From Desulfarculus sp. (GTDB lineage Bacteria; Desulfobacterota; Desulfarculia; Desulfarculales; Desulfarculaceae): a DNA stretch of 5,951 nt. The stretch lies in contig JAIUYB010000165.1 of NCBI GenBank assembly GCA_020216625.1, positions 1-5,951 on the forward strand, written 5' to 3'. A model generated the notes under the pieces. It was given only the letters and a program-made list of their open reading frames with translations. It searched no databases and was not told the origin of the DNA. Below, one piece after another: positions 1-5,950 of the stretch (positions are counted from its first letter, which is position 1; each line of letters starts with the position of its first letter). Position numbers and translations under genes: made by a program.

Positions 1-850
<850 letters not shown>

Positions 851-927
851 AATCGTAGCCGCTCCTCCAAAGAGGCGCGACCTTTGTACAATCGTCGGTG
901 GCTCGCTTTTCGTCGCCCTACTTTCCG

Positions 928-945
928 CTATTCAGTTTTCAGAGA
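928..945 (-). promoter_or_regulatory. boxA-like antitermination element in the 16S leader
   Basis: The minus strand reads TCTCTGAAAACTGAATAG, close to the boxA-type element (TGnTCTTTGAAAACTGAATA in many bacteria) that recruits the Nus antitermination complex to rRNA transcripts. It starts about 12 bases after the predicted transcription start and about 80 bases before the mature 16S 5' end, the expected place. The rest of the leader (851-927) holds a small hairpin (CCTC-TTTG-GAGG, complement near 865-876) that may take part in processing. Confidence 0.7.
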
Positions 946-954
946 TCGATTCGA

Positions 955-1031
955 GGTAAACGTTATCCTAACACTCCGCCGCTTGTCCGTCAAGACCCGG
1001 GGCGCACAAAAATGCGTTAGGGGCGTTTACC
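955..1031. repeat. imperfect inverted repeat bracketing the rRNA promoter
   Basis: The arm at 955-972 reads GGTAAACGTTATCCTAAC. The arm at 1016-1031 is the reverse complement of GGTAAACGCCCCTAAC. The arms share GGTAAACG and CCTAAC and differ only in a short centre with a two-base length difference. The left arm contains the -10 element and the likely transcription start; the right arm lies upstream of the -35 element, at about -58 to -74. A regulator that binds both arms and loops the promoter is possible, but chance is not excluded. Confidence 0.5.
965..993 (-). promoter_or_regulatory. rRNA operon promoter (sigma70 type)
   Basis: On the minus strand TTGACG (988-993) and TAGGAT (965-970) are separated by exactly 17 bases. 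The predicted start is near 957-958, giving a leader of about 108 bases before 16S, with a boxA-like element just inside it. A short run of T lies about 50 bases upstream of the start, where an UP element would sit, but it is not rich enough in A/T to be a firm call. Confidence 0.8.
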
Positions 1032-1065
1032 TTTCAGAGAATCCGCTGTGGCTTTGGTCTGCCTT

Positions 1066-1081
1066 CCGGCTTCGCAGCCGG
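1066..1081. repeat. small hairpin CCGGCT-TCGC-AGCCGG
   Basis: Perfect six-base-pair stem with a four-base loop, upstream of the rRNA promoter. It has no T-run on either side, so it is not a normal intrinsic terminator. Confidence 0.5.
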
Positions 1082-1121
1082 CCCCAGCAGGCCCGCCGCA
1101 GCGGCAACACGGCGAAAGATA

Positions 1122-1137
1122 CCGGAAACTTTTCCGG
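1122..1137. repeat. palindrome CCGGAAA-CT-TTTCCGG
   Basis: Perfect seven-base arms around a two-base centre, about 130-145 bases upstream of the rRNA -35 element. The near-absent loop fits a dimeric protein binding site better than an RNA hairpin. The protein is unknown. Confidence 0.5.
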
Positions 1138-1423
1138 CCGCAAGCCCCAAAATGATTTTTTTGTAAAATTCGCGCGCCATCCTCGCGCAACCCCAGATAT
1201 GGCATGATCTTTCCCGCAAACCCCCAACATATGGACCCCAGACCACTACCCCAAAACCAGCTTGTGCCCTTGCGGTCGAATTGCGGGCTTGTAACATCGC
1301 GAAAATCATAACCAAGCCACCCGCCTCCTCCGGCTTATGGCTCGGTTTTTCGCCCTGGCCAGGGGCGGCGGCCATGCCCCGCGACCCTGGTCACGAGGCG
1401 CTTTTCCCGGCTCCCGGACCAGA

Positions 1424-1455
1424 CAGGGGCCTTCCCTGGGTGGAGAAGGCCCCTG
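1424..1455 (-). terminator. strong 3' hairpin after the flavoprotein gene, probable terminator
   Basis: An 11-base-pair perfect stem (CAGGGGCCTTC at 1424-1434 with its complement at 1445-1455) encloses a ten-base loop. It lies about 60 bases past the stop codon of the FMN-binding gene and ahead of the rRNA promoter, where a transcript end is expected. Neither strand carries a proper T-run after the stem (minus strand continues TGTCTGG), so it may be a poor intrinsic terminator, a Rho-assisted end or an mRNA-stabilising 3' structure. Confidence 0.5.
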
Positions 1456-1513
1456 AAATCATACCCGAGGGTAGGAACTCTGGCCCGACGGCAAGTCCTA
1501 ATATATAGAGCGC

Positions 1514-1915
1514 CTAGAAACTGTACTCGCGCGGCGGCCGGCCGGAGAAGTCGAAGATCACCGCCTGGCCGTGCTCCAGGCAGAAGGCGGTGAAGATGGG
1601 GTTGTCGGCCGAGCCGTAGATGCCCTTGATCATGGGCCGGTGGTCCATGACCCACTGCTTGATGGCCAGGGAGTCGTCCAGGGTCACGCTGCCGCGCACC
1701 CGCAGGGTGGTCATGTCCGGCAGGCAGGTGGAGAACTCGATCTTGGGGTTCCGCCTGAGCTGGGCGTAGACCGGCTTGTTGTTGGCGGTGACGAACCAGA
1801 GCTTGCCGTCCCGCTCCAATTGGAACTGGAAGGGGCGCACCCGGGGCTGGTCGCCGTCGGCGGTGGCGATGTAGACGATGGGGTTCTTTTCCAGGATCTC
1901 GACGATCTCCTTCAT
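1514..1915 (-). CDS. pyridoxamine 5'-phosphate oxidase family (FMN-binding split-barrel) protein
   Basis: A 133-residue cytosolic protein of the FMN-binding split-barrel superfamily, related to pyridoxamine 5'-phosphate oxidase but much smaller than true PdxH (about 200+ residues), so vitamin B6 synthesis should not be assumed. Visible family features are IATADGDQPRVRPFQF (residues 16-31), the strand DGKLWFVTANNKPVYAQL (36-53) with the usual flavin phosphate-contact residues, LRVRG (71-75), and a C-terminal IFTAFCLEHGQAVIFDF (107-123). Members bind FMN or related cofactors and act in reduction or detoxification; the substrate cannot be read from sequence. I place the start at 1915 because AAGGAGG (complement of 1922-1928) sits six bases upstream; the upstream in-frame Met at 1960 lacks such a site and would add residues that overlap the operator. 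The gene follows marR by 50 bases and is probably controlled by it. Confidence 0.92.
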   Translation of the reverse strand: MKEIVEILEKNPIVYIATADGDQPRVRPFQFQLERDGKLWFVTANNKPVYAQLRRNPKIEFSTCLPDMTTLRVRGSVTLDDSLAIKQWVMDHRPMIKGIYGSADNPIFTAFCLEHGQAVIFDFSGRPPREYSF

Positions 1916-1921
1916 CTCGCG

Positions 1922-1928
1922 CCTCCTT
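1922..1928 (-). promoter_or_regulatory. ribosome binding site that fixes the flavoprotein start
   Basis: AAGGAGG on the minus strand, six bases before the ATG at 1915-1913. It decides against the longer frame starting at 1960. Confidence 0.85.
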
Positions 1929-1934
1929 GGGTTT

Positions 1935-1950
1935 GGTTCGATGTCGAACC
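1935..1950. promoter_or_regulatory. MarR operator candidate, site 2 (marR-flavoprotein gap)
   Basis: GGTTCGA-TG-TCGAACC is a perfect palindrome of seven-base arms with a two-base centre, in the 50-base gap between the marR stop and the flavoprotein ribosome binding site. Its 14-base core fits GTTCGAYGTSGAAC, shared with the site in the marR promoter (12 of 14 bases identical). No clear -35/-10 pair is seen around it, so it could act as a roadblock to read-through or flank a weak promoter. Confidence 0.72.
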
Positions 1951-1965
1951 GTGGGGCCAAAAAAA

Positions 1966-2391
1966 TTAGCCCAGGTTGTTGGCCACCTGCTCCAGGCCCC
2001 GCACCAGGGCCTGGCGCTGGTCCCGGGGCATGTCGCCCCAGGCGCGCTCCAGGAGCAGGTGGGATATCTCATCGAAATCGCGTCGGAAGGCCAGGGCCTT
2101 ATCTGTGGGGGCGATCAGGTGGACCCGGCTGTCCTGGGGGTCGGGCTGGCGGGCCACGTAGCCCAGGGCCTCAAGCTTGGCGATCAGGCTGGTGAGGGTG
2201 TTCTTCTTGCGGCCGATGAGGCTGGCCAGGCGGCTCATGGGTAGCGGGCCCTGGCGGTAGAGCTGGGCCAGAATGGCGCCGTGCGAAGGCGCCAGGCCGG
2301 CCGCGCCCCGGCGCTCCAGCTCGGCCACGATCAAGGCGTTGGCCCGCTCCCGCACCTGGGCGGCAAGATGGATGATGGCCTCGGTGGACAT
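1966..2391 (-). CDS. MarR-family transcriptional regulator
   Basis: A 141-residue winged helix-turn-helix regulator, the usual MarR length. The N-terminal helix (about 3-27) should form the dimer interface with the C-terminal helices (about 100-140). The DNA-binding part runs from about 33: LAPSHGAILAQLY (33-45), the helix-turn-helix LPMSRLASLIGRKKNTLTSLIAKLEALGYV (50-79) and the wing with the conserved D-P-x-D-x-R pattern (DPQDSR, 84-89). MarR proteins are dimers that leave DNA when a small ligand or oxidant is sensed; no Cys is present, so direct thiol oxidation is not the switch. The ATG at 2391 coincides with the predicted transcription start, so the mRNA seems leaderless, which explains the missing ribosome binding site. 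It probably represses itself and the FMN-binding gene downstream. Seven T follow the TAA stop directly. Confidence 0.95.
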   Translation of the reverse strand: MSTEAIIHLAAQVRERANALIVAELERRGAAGLAPSHGAILAQLYRQGPLPMSRLASLIGRKKNTLTSLIAKLEALGYVARQPDPQDSRVHLIAPTDKALAFRRDFDEISHLLLERAWGDMPRDQRQALVRGLEQVANNLG

Positions 2392-2397
2392 GCGAGG

Positions 2398-2426
2398 AGG
2401 TTAGTTCGACGTGGAACTAATGTCAA
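2398..2426 (-). promoter_or_regulatory. marR promoter (sigma70), leaderless
   Basis: On the minus strand a consensus TTGACA (2421-2426) is separated by 17 bases from TAACCT (2398-2403). The predicted start is 6-7 bases further on, at 2391-2392, which is the A of the marR ATG. The -35 element lies only 17 bases after the stop codon of the beta-helix gene, with no terminator between them. Confidence 0.82.
2401..2420. promoter_or_regulatory. MarR operator candidate, site 1 (marR promoter)
   Basis: TTAGTTCGACGTGGAACTAA is a 20-base palindrome with a single mismatched pair (G opposite G). It fills the whole spacer of the marR promoter and reaches into the -10 element, so a bound dimer would exclude RNA polymerase. 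The 14-base core recurs before the flavoprotein gene. Confidence 0.82.
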
Positions 2427-2443
2427 GGGGGCGGCGCAGCTGG

Positions 2444-3919
2444 TTATTTTCGCAAAACGCCCGCCATGCCGGCCACCACCAACGATATCAGACCGTAACC
2501 CGCTAATTTCATGAATGTAAAATATGCCAACGCGCCTCCAAACAATTCAATTTTCTTATGCCATTCCTCCAAGGTAATGGCCGGCAAGAACGCCCCCAGG
2601 CTATACATCCATCGCTGGCCAGTGGTCATTACCATCATGACCTGGGTCTCCGGGGTGCCATCGAGGCATCCCACCGGGGTTCCGTCGAGCCACCAAGCGC
2701 CAATCGCCACTAGGATTCCAGCCCAGGCCAAAGACCACACATACCGCCAGCCCAGCCCGTAGCCCACGGATAACTGCATTATCCACAACCACAGCCAACG
2801 TAGCTTATTGTCCTTCCAGGCTGTCTCCCTGCGCTCGCGAACCTTGCCCGCAAAGAGCACCGCGTTGGCTTTGTCCGGCTGGCCAGCCTCGCGGAGGACC
2901 TTGGCGCATTGTTCGTAGGGTTGAGGAGAATAGGGTTGGTGGCGTGAGAGCCAGTCTACAAACCACTTAGATGGGCGCTGACACATCGTCCCAAGCCCAG
3001 CGTGATCTTTAACTGTATCGAAACCTTCATATGCAAAATTGATCAAATTCAAATCTTGATTCCATGAACTAGAATCGTCCCAAAAGCATCGCGTTATGCT
3101 CCATGAAAGATCTAGTTTCGACGCTGCCAATTGTCCTATGTTGAGGCCTTTTCTACACTCACATAACATTATTTTGATTTCATTTTTCACCTGCGTCCCA
3201 TATAAAAACACAGATCCAAGAATGCAATCAGCTAACTCCAACTTATCATTTATCTTAGCATTAGATGCACTAAACTGGTCCTTAATTACAGATCCAATAA
3301 CACTAATTGAATCAATACTAACATTTTCAATATATAAGCATTTAGATATGTTACATCCATGCCCCTCAAATTTACCTTTCACTTTTGAGTTTTCTATCCG
3401 TACATCATATTTTGCCTCGCACCCGCTAATCACGATACTGTTACTAAAATAGCACTCCTCGAAAAATAGGCCCGCATTTATTTCGGTATACGTCATATTC
3501 AAAGAACCTTTTATATATGCCCCCCTGAATGCAATTACTTTCCCCGCGATGGTTCTTTTCCATGGTTCCAGGGTAATAATGGACGATAAGAACCGATTCG
3601 ATATTTGGCGCGCCACTTGTTGTTGCAAGGTCCATCCAACCTCCAGAACTGATTCAAAAATATCATTTTCTTTATAATGAAAATCTGCTGGTTCATTCTT
3701 TGTTATTTGCTCCCACGCCCACTTCTCCGGTTCCGTCCAATCCGGATGAGGTGGTGTTCTGCACGGCTCGCCGGGCAGGGCCGGGGTGCCGGGACCGCCG
3801 TCGTACCAGGGCTTTTCTTTATTCTTAATGATTTCGCGGCGTTTGAGACGAGCGGCGGCGCTGGGATAGCGGCGCGAGCGGCTGGAGCGGCGCGGCAGGC
3901 CTTTCCCGATCGGCGGCAT
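2444..3919 (-). CDS. beta-helix repeat protein with C-terminal membrane segments, function unknown
   Basis: A 491-residue protein I can place only by architecture. Residues 1-70 are basic then proline- and tryptophan-rich. Residues about 125-280 are a run of alternating hydrophobic positions with recurring G-x-L/V-x-I/L units (FRGAYIKGSLNM, ENSKVKGKF, NAKINDKLELADC), typical of pentapeptide-like right-handed beta-helices. Residues 330-364 hold YEQCAKVLREAGQPDKANAV, resembling the 'Y-x-x-L-x-x-x-x-R-x-x-G' linker seen in such proteins annotated loosely as membrane-associated oxidoreductases. Two or three membrane segments follow (about 374-411 and 437-488). I see no signal peptide or catalytic motif. 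The start at 3919 is the first Met after the palindrome and follows a G-run four bases away, not a good Shine-Dalgarno, so the start is uncertain. The frame stays open further upstream, but only as the shadow of the neighbours. The middle (about 2992-3697) is AT-rich; the ends are GC-rich. Confidence 0.82.
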   Translation of the reverse strand: MPPIGKGLPRRSSRSRRYPSAAARLKRREIIKNKEKPWYDGGPGTPALPGEPCRTPPHPDWTEPEKWAWEQITKNEPADFHYKENDIFESVLEVGWTLQQQVARQISNRFLSSIITLEPWKRTIAGKVIAFRGAYIKGSLNMTYTEINAGLFFEECYFSNSIVISGCEAKYDVRIENSKVKGKFEGHGCNISKCLYIENVSIDSISVIGSVIKDQFSASNAKINDKLELADCILGSVFLYGTQVKNEIKIMLCECRKGLNIGQLAASKLDLSWSITRCFWDDSSSWNQDLNLINFAYEGFDTVKDHAGLGTMCQRPSKWFVDWLSRHQPYSPQPYEQCAKVLREAGQPDKANAVLFAGKVRERRETAWKDNKLRWLWLWIMQLSVGYGLGWRYVWSLAWAGILVAIGAWWLDGTPVGCLDGTPETQVMMVMTTGQRWMYSLGAFLPAITLEEWHKKIELFGGALAYFTFMKLAGYGLISLVVAGMAGVLRK

Positions 3920-3962
3920 GATTCCCCCCCAGGGAACGAGACGGCGTGGTGGCGGCGGTGAT

Positions 3963-4020
3963 CCCTGGCATGCGTTTTTGCACGCGCGCCGGGCGCGCGC
4001 TGCAAAAAGCCATGCCAGGG
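3963..4020. repeat. 58-base near-perfect inverted repeat (long hairpin or cruciform)
   Basis: Outer arms CCCTGGCATG (3963-3972) and CATGCCAGGG (4011-4020) pair fully. After a 2x2 mismatch, TTTTTGCA (3975-3982) pairs with TGCAAAAA (4001-4008). After one bulged base (4000), a seven-pair CG stem (3983-3989 with 3993-3999) closes on a three-base loop. The total is 25 base pairs. It lies 39 bases after the stop of the PsiE-family gene and 43 bases before the next start. T-runs lead into the GC stem and A-runs leave it, the opposite of an intrinsic terminator on either strand. Options are an mRNA 3'-end barrier, a protein-bound cruciform or a small non-autonomous repeat element; no flanking target duplication is visible. 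Confidence 0.88.
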
Positions 4021-4059
4021 GCCGGGGCCCCGCCGCGCGGCCCGCGACTGCCCGGCCGC

Positions 4060-4503
4060 CTAGTCCAGCTTGCCGCTCCGGCTCAGCAGGCCGCCCTCGG
4101 GGCGATTGGTCAGGGCCCGGCGGAACAGATAGTAACCCGCGGCCAAGGCGAAAATGATGGCCGCGATGCCATACAGCACCACGGCCGGGTACTTCTCCAG
4201 GTCCAGGATGATCACCTTGCGCGCGATGGCGATCATGGCCACCAGGAAGACCACCTCGGTGTGAATCTTGTCTTCCTTGATGTAGACCTTGATGGTCTCC
4301 AGCAGCTCCAGGCCGATCAGGATCATCAGGAAGAAGCCGAACACCTCCAGCATCTCGGTGATGTCCAGCAGCAGGAAGGGCGGCTTCATCAATTGCTGAT
4401 ACAGGATGACGCCCAGCTCCACCGTTCCGGCCAGCAGGGTGAGCATCATCATCCCGATCAGGACGACCTTGATGCCCTTTTCCAGCCACTCCACCAGACG
4501 CAT
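4060..4503 (-). CDS. PsiE-family (phosphate-starvation-inducible E) inner-membrane protein
   Basis: A 147-residue integral membrane protein with four predicted helices (about 11-37, 50-72, 82-100, 106-127). The family signature is clear: LIGLELLETIKVYIKEDKIHTEVV (62-85) followed by FLVAMIAIARKVIILDLEKY (86-105), where PsiE proteins carry the conserved E-x-x-x-T-I-x-x-Y and I-A-x-x-R-K-x-I segments. E. coli PsiE is induced by phosphate starvation, but its biochemical role is unknown, and no Pho box is evident here. The ATG at 4503 follows GGAGG (complement of 4511-4515) by seven bases; upstream in-frame residues are Gly/Ala/Pro-rich and overlap tyrS, so the longer frame is not preferred. The gene starts 38 bases after the tyrS stop, with no promoter or terminator between them, so co-transcription with tyrS is likely. 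A long inverted repeat follows its stop. Confidence 0.92.
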   Translation of the reverse strand: MRLVEWLEKGIKVVLIGMMMLTLLAGTVELGVILYQQLMKPPFLLLDITEMLEVFGFFLMILIGLELLETIKVYIKEDKIHTEVVFLVAMIAIARKVIILDLEKYPAVVLYGIAAIIFALAAGYYLFRRALTNRPEGGLLSRSGKLD

Positions 4504-4541
4504 GCTCCACCCTCCCCCGGCCGGCGCGGCCCCGCCGACGG

Positions 4542-5783
4542 CTATTCCGGCGCCACCCGGTGGTGCTTTTTCTTGCCCGCGCGCAGCCACAAGGCCCCGT
4601 CCGGGCCGGCCTGGGCCAGCGACAGGAGCTGGTCAAAGGCGGTGATGCGCTCCTCGCCCACGTAGGCCCCGCCCTGGGTGACCAGGCGGCGGGCCTCGGA
4701 GTTGCTGGCGCAGAGCCCCGTCTGCACCAGGAGGGTGAAGGCCGGGATGCCGGCCTCCAGCTGGGCCCGGGGCAGGCTGGTGGTGGGCACGCTGTCCACG
4801 TCCCCGCCCGGGCCGCCAAAGGCGGCGGCGGCGGCGGCGGCGGCGGCCTTGGCCTCGGCCTCGCCATGCACGATTTTGGTGACCTCGTAGGCCAGGACCT
4901 GCTTGGCCTGGCGGATGTCCGCGCCGGTCAGCCGGGCCAGCTCGTCGATCTGGCTGATGGGCAGGAAGGTGAACAGCTTGAGGAAACGGACCACGTCCTC
5001 GTCGGTGGTGTTGACCCAGTATTGGTAGAAGTCATAGACCGGGGTGCGGTCGGCGTCCAGCCAGATGGCCCCGGCGTGGGTCTTGCCCATCTTCTGGCCG
5101 GTGCTGGTGGTGATCAGGGGGAAGGTGAGGCCGTAGACCGTGACCCCCAGCATGCGGCGGGAGAGGTCCACCCCGGCCACGATATTGCCCCACTGGTCGT
5201 TGCCGCCCATTTGCAGGCGGCAGCCGTAGTGCTTGGCCAGATGCATGAAATCGTAGGCCTGCAACAGGGCGTAGTTGAACTCGATGAAGGACAGTCCCTG
5301 CTCCTGCTCCAGGCGCAGCTTGACGCTCTCGGCGGCCAGCATGCGGTTGACCGAGAAGTGGCGGCCGACGTCGCGCAGGAACTCGATGTAGTTCAGGGGA
5401 GCCAACCAGTCGGCGTTGTTGACCATGATCGCCCCGCCGGGGCCGAAGTCCAGGAAGCGGCTGAGCTGCTCTTTGATGGCTAAAGCGTTGGCGGCCAGCT
5501 CGTCCAGGGAGAGGATCTGGCGCATCTCGGTCTTGCCCGAGGGGTCGCCGATCATGCCGGTGCCGCCGCCCACCACCGGGATGGGGCGGTGGCCGCAGCG
5601 CTGGAGGTGGACCAGGGAGAGGATCGGCACCAGGGAGCCCACGTGCAGGCTGGTGGCGGTGGGGTCGAAGCCGATATAGCCCAGCACGGTCTCCTGGTCG
5701 AAGAGCCGGGTCAGGGCCTCGGCGTCGGTGCATTGGGCCACGTAGCCACGTTCCAGGAAATTTTGGTAGGCATTAATGCTCAT
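4542..5783 (-). CDS. tyrS: tyrosyl-tRNA synthetase
   Basis: Cytosolic class I aminoacyl-tRNA synthetase that activates tyrosine with ATP and charges tRNA-Tyr. It has 413 residues, complete for the bacterial family (about 420). In order: the tyrosine-pocket strand YIGFDPTATSLHVGS (36-50) with the HIGH-type motif HVGS (47-50), GGGTGMIGDPSGK (72-84), NADWL (123-127), the YALLQAYDF helix (171-179), QMGGNDQWGNI (191-201) and the KMSKS-type loop KMGKT (231-235). The anticodon-binding helical part is followed by an S4 RNA-binding domain (about 342-388). The start at 5783 has AAGGA (complement of 5791-5795) seven bases upstream. Nine identical GCC codons give nine alanines (313-321) in the linker before the S4 domain. 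No T-box or other tRNA-sensing leader is visible. Confidence 0.98.
   Translation of the reverse strand: MSINAYQNFLERGYVAQCTDAEALTRLFDQETVLGYIGFDPTATSLHVGSLVPILSLVHLQRCGHRPIPVVGGGTGMIGDPSGKTEMRQILSLDELAANALAIKEQLSRFLDFGPGGAIMVNNADWLAPLNYIEFLRDVGRHFSVNRMLAAESVKLRLEQEQGLSFIEFNYALLQAYDFMHLAKHYGCRLQMGGNDQWGNIVAGVDLSRRMLGVTVYGLTFPLITTSTGQKMGKTHAGAIWLDADRTPVYDFYQYWVNTTDEDVVRFLKLFTFLPISQIDELARLTGADIRQAKQVLAYEVTKIVHGEAEAKAAAAAAAAAFGGPGGDVDSVPTTSLPRAQLEAGIPAFTLLVQTGLCASNSEARRLVTQGGAYVGEERITAFDQLLSLAQAGPDGALWLRAGKKKHHRVAPE
4821..4847 (-). repeat. (GGC)9 trinucleotide microsatellite inside tyrS
   Basis: Nine uninterrupted GGC units on the plus strand (GCC on the coding strand) encode alanines 313-321 of TyrRS. 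Length changes by slippage would stay in frame and alter only a linker. Confidence 0.95.
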
Positions 5784-5832
5784 GGCGCGATCCTTGGGGA
5801 TGAGGGGGGTTCAGTCGTTGCCGGCAGGGGTG

Positions 5833-5862
5833 ATGCTACCTTAAAAACCGCCGGAATGGCAA
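5833..5862 (-). promoter_or_regulatory. candidate tyrS promoter (sigma70)
   Basis: On the minus strand TTGCCA (5857-5862) and TAGCAT (5833-5838) are 18 bases apart. The predicted start near 5826 gives a leader of about 42 bases containing the ribosome binding site. It lies just after the upstream gene's stop codon, consistent with tyrS beginning its own transcript. Confidence 0.55.
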
Positions 5863-5899
5863 GGAAAGGGCGCTTTTTCGCGGGGAGGGCGATGACTCC

Positions 5900-5950
5900 T
5901 TAGGGCAAACGGGTCGGGACCGCTACCGCCTCCCACCCGGCTTTCTTTGG
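5900..5950 (-). CDS. C-terminal end of an upstream gene (partial, unidentified)
   Basis: At the right edge a minus-strand frame reads PKKAGWEAVAVPTRLP and ends with TAA at 5900-5902. Sixteen codons are too few to assign a family. It is listed because the frame is open to the edge, its composition fits a GC-rich coding end, and the tyrS promoter candidate begins about 40 bases further on. It could also be non-coding sequence. Confidence 0.4.
   Translation of the reverse strand, partial: PKKAGWEAVAVPTRLP

Larger units (their letters stand above)
994..1423. other. intergenic region upstream of the rRNA operon, no convincing gene
   Basis: About 430 bases lie between the 3' hairpin of the flavoprotein transcript and the rRNA -35 element. 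Short open frames exist on both strands, but none has a good ribosome binding site or recognisable protein character. Palindromes are frequent: CCGGAAA-CT-TTTCCGG at 1122-1137, CCGGCT-TCGC-AGCCGG at 1066-1081 and CCCTGGCCAGGG at 1353-1364. A short AT-rich patch with seven T (near 1150-1170) interrupts the GC-rich sequence. It may hold upstream elements of the rRNA promoter. I see no tRNA and no recognisable riboswitch. Confidence 0.6.

Noticed and set aside
1141..1200. Second rRNA promoter (TTGCGC-17-TTTACA on the minus strand, near 1163-1191)
   Set aside because: Both boxes are poor matches compared with TTGACG-17-TAGGAT at 965-993; it cannot be supported from sequence alone.
1034..1375. Minus-strand 113-codon frame upstream of the rRNA operon
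   Set aside because: It has low-complexity GC-driven composition, overlaps several palindromes and has no family-like segments.
1959..1989. Intrinsic terminator or attenuator at the marR stop (seven T after TAA)
   Set aside because: The only upstream hairpin (CAGGT/ACCTG, loop of eight) is weak and its base is six bases away from the T-run.
3963..4020. Sigma54-like promoters (TGGCATG...TTTTTGCA) in both arms of the large inverted repeat
   Set aside because: The spacing between GG and GC is 11 bases on both arms, while sigma54 promoters need 10. The match is likely a by-product of the palindrome.
3920..4867. N-terminal extension of the beta-helix protein reaching into tyrS (807-codon open frame)
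   Set aside because: The extension is proline/arginine-rich shadow sequence overlapping the PsiE-family gene and tyrS on the same strand in another frame; the start at 3919 is far more plausible.
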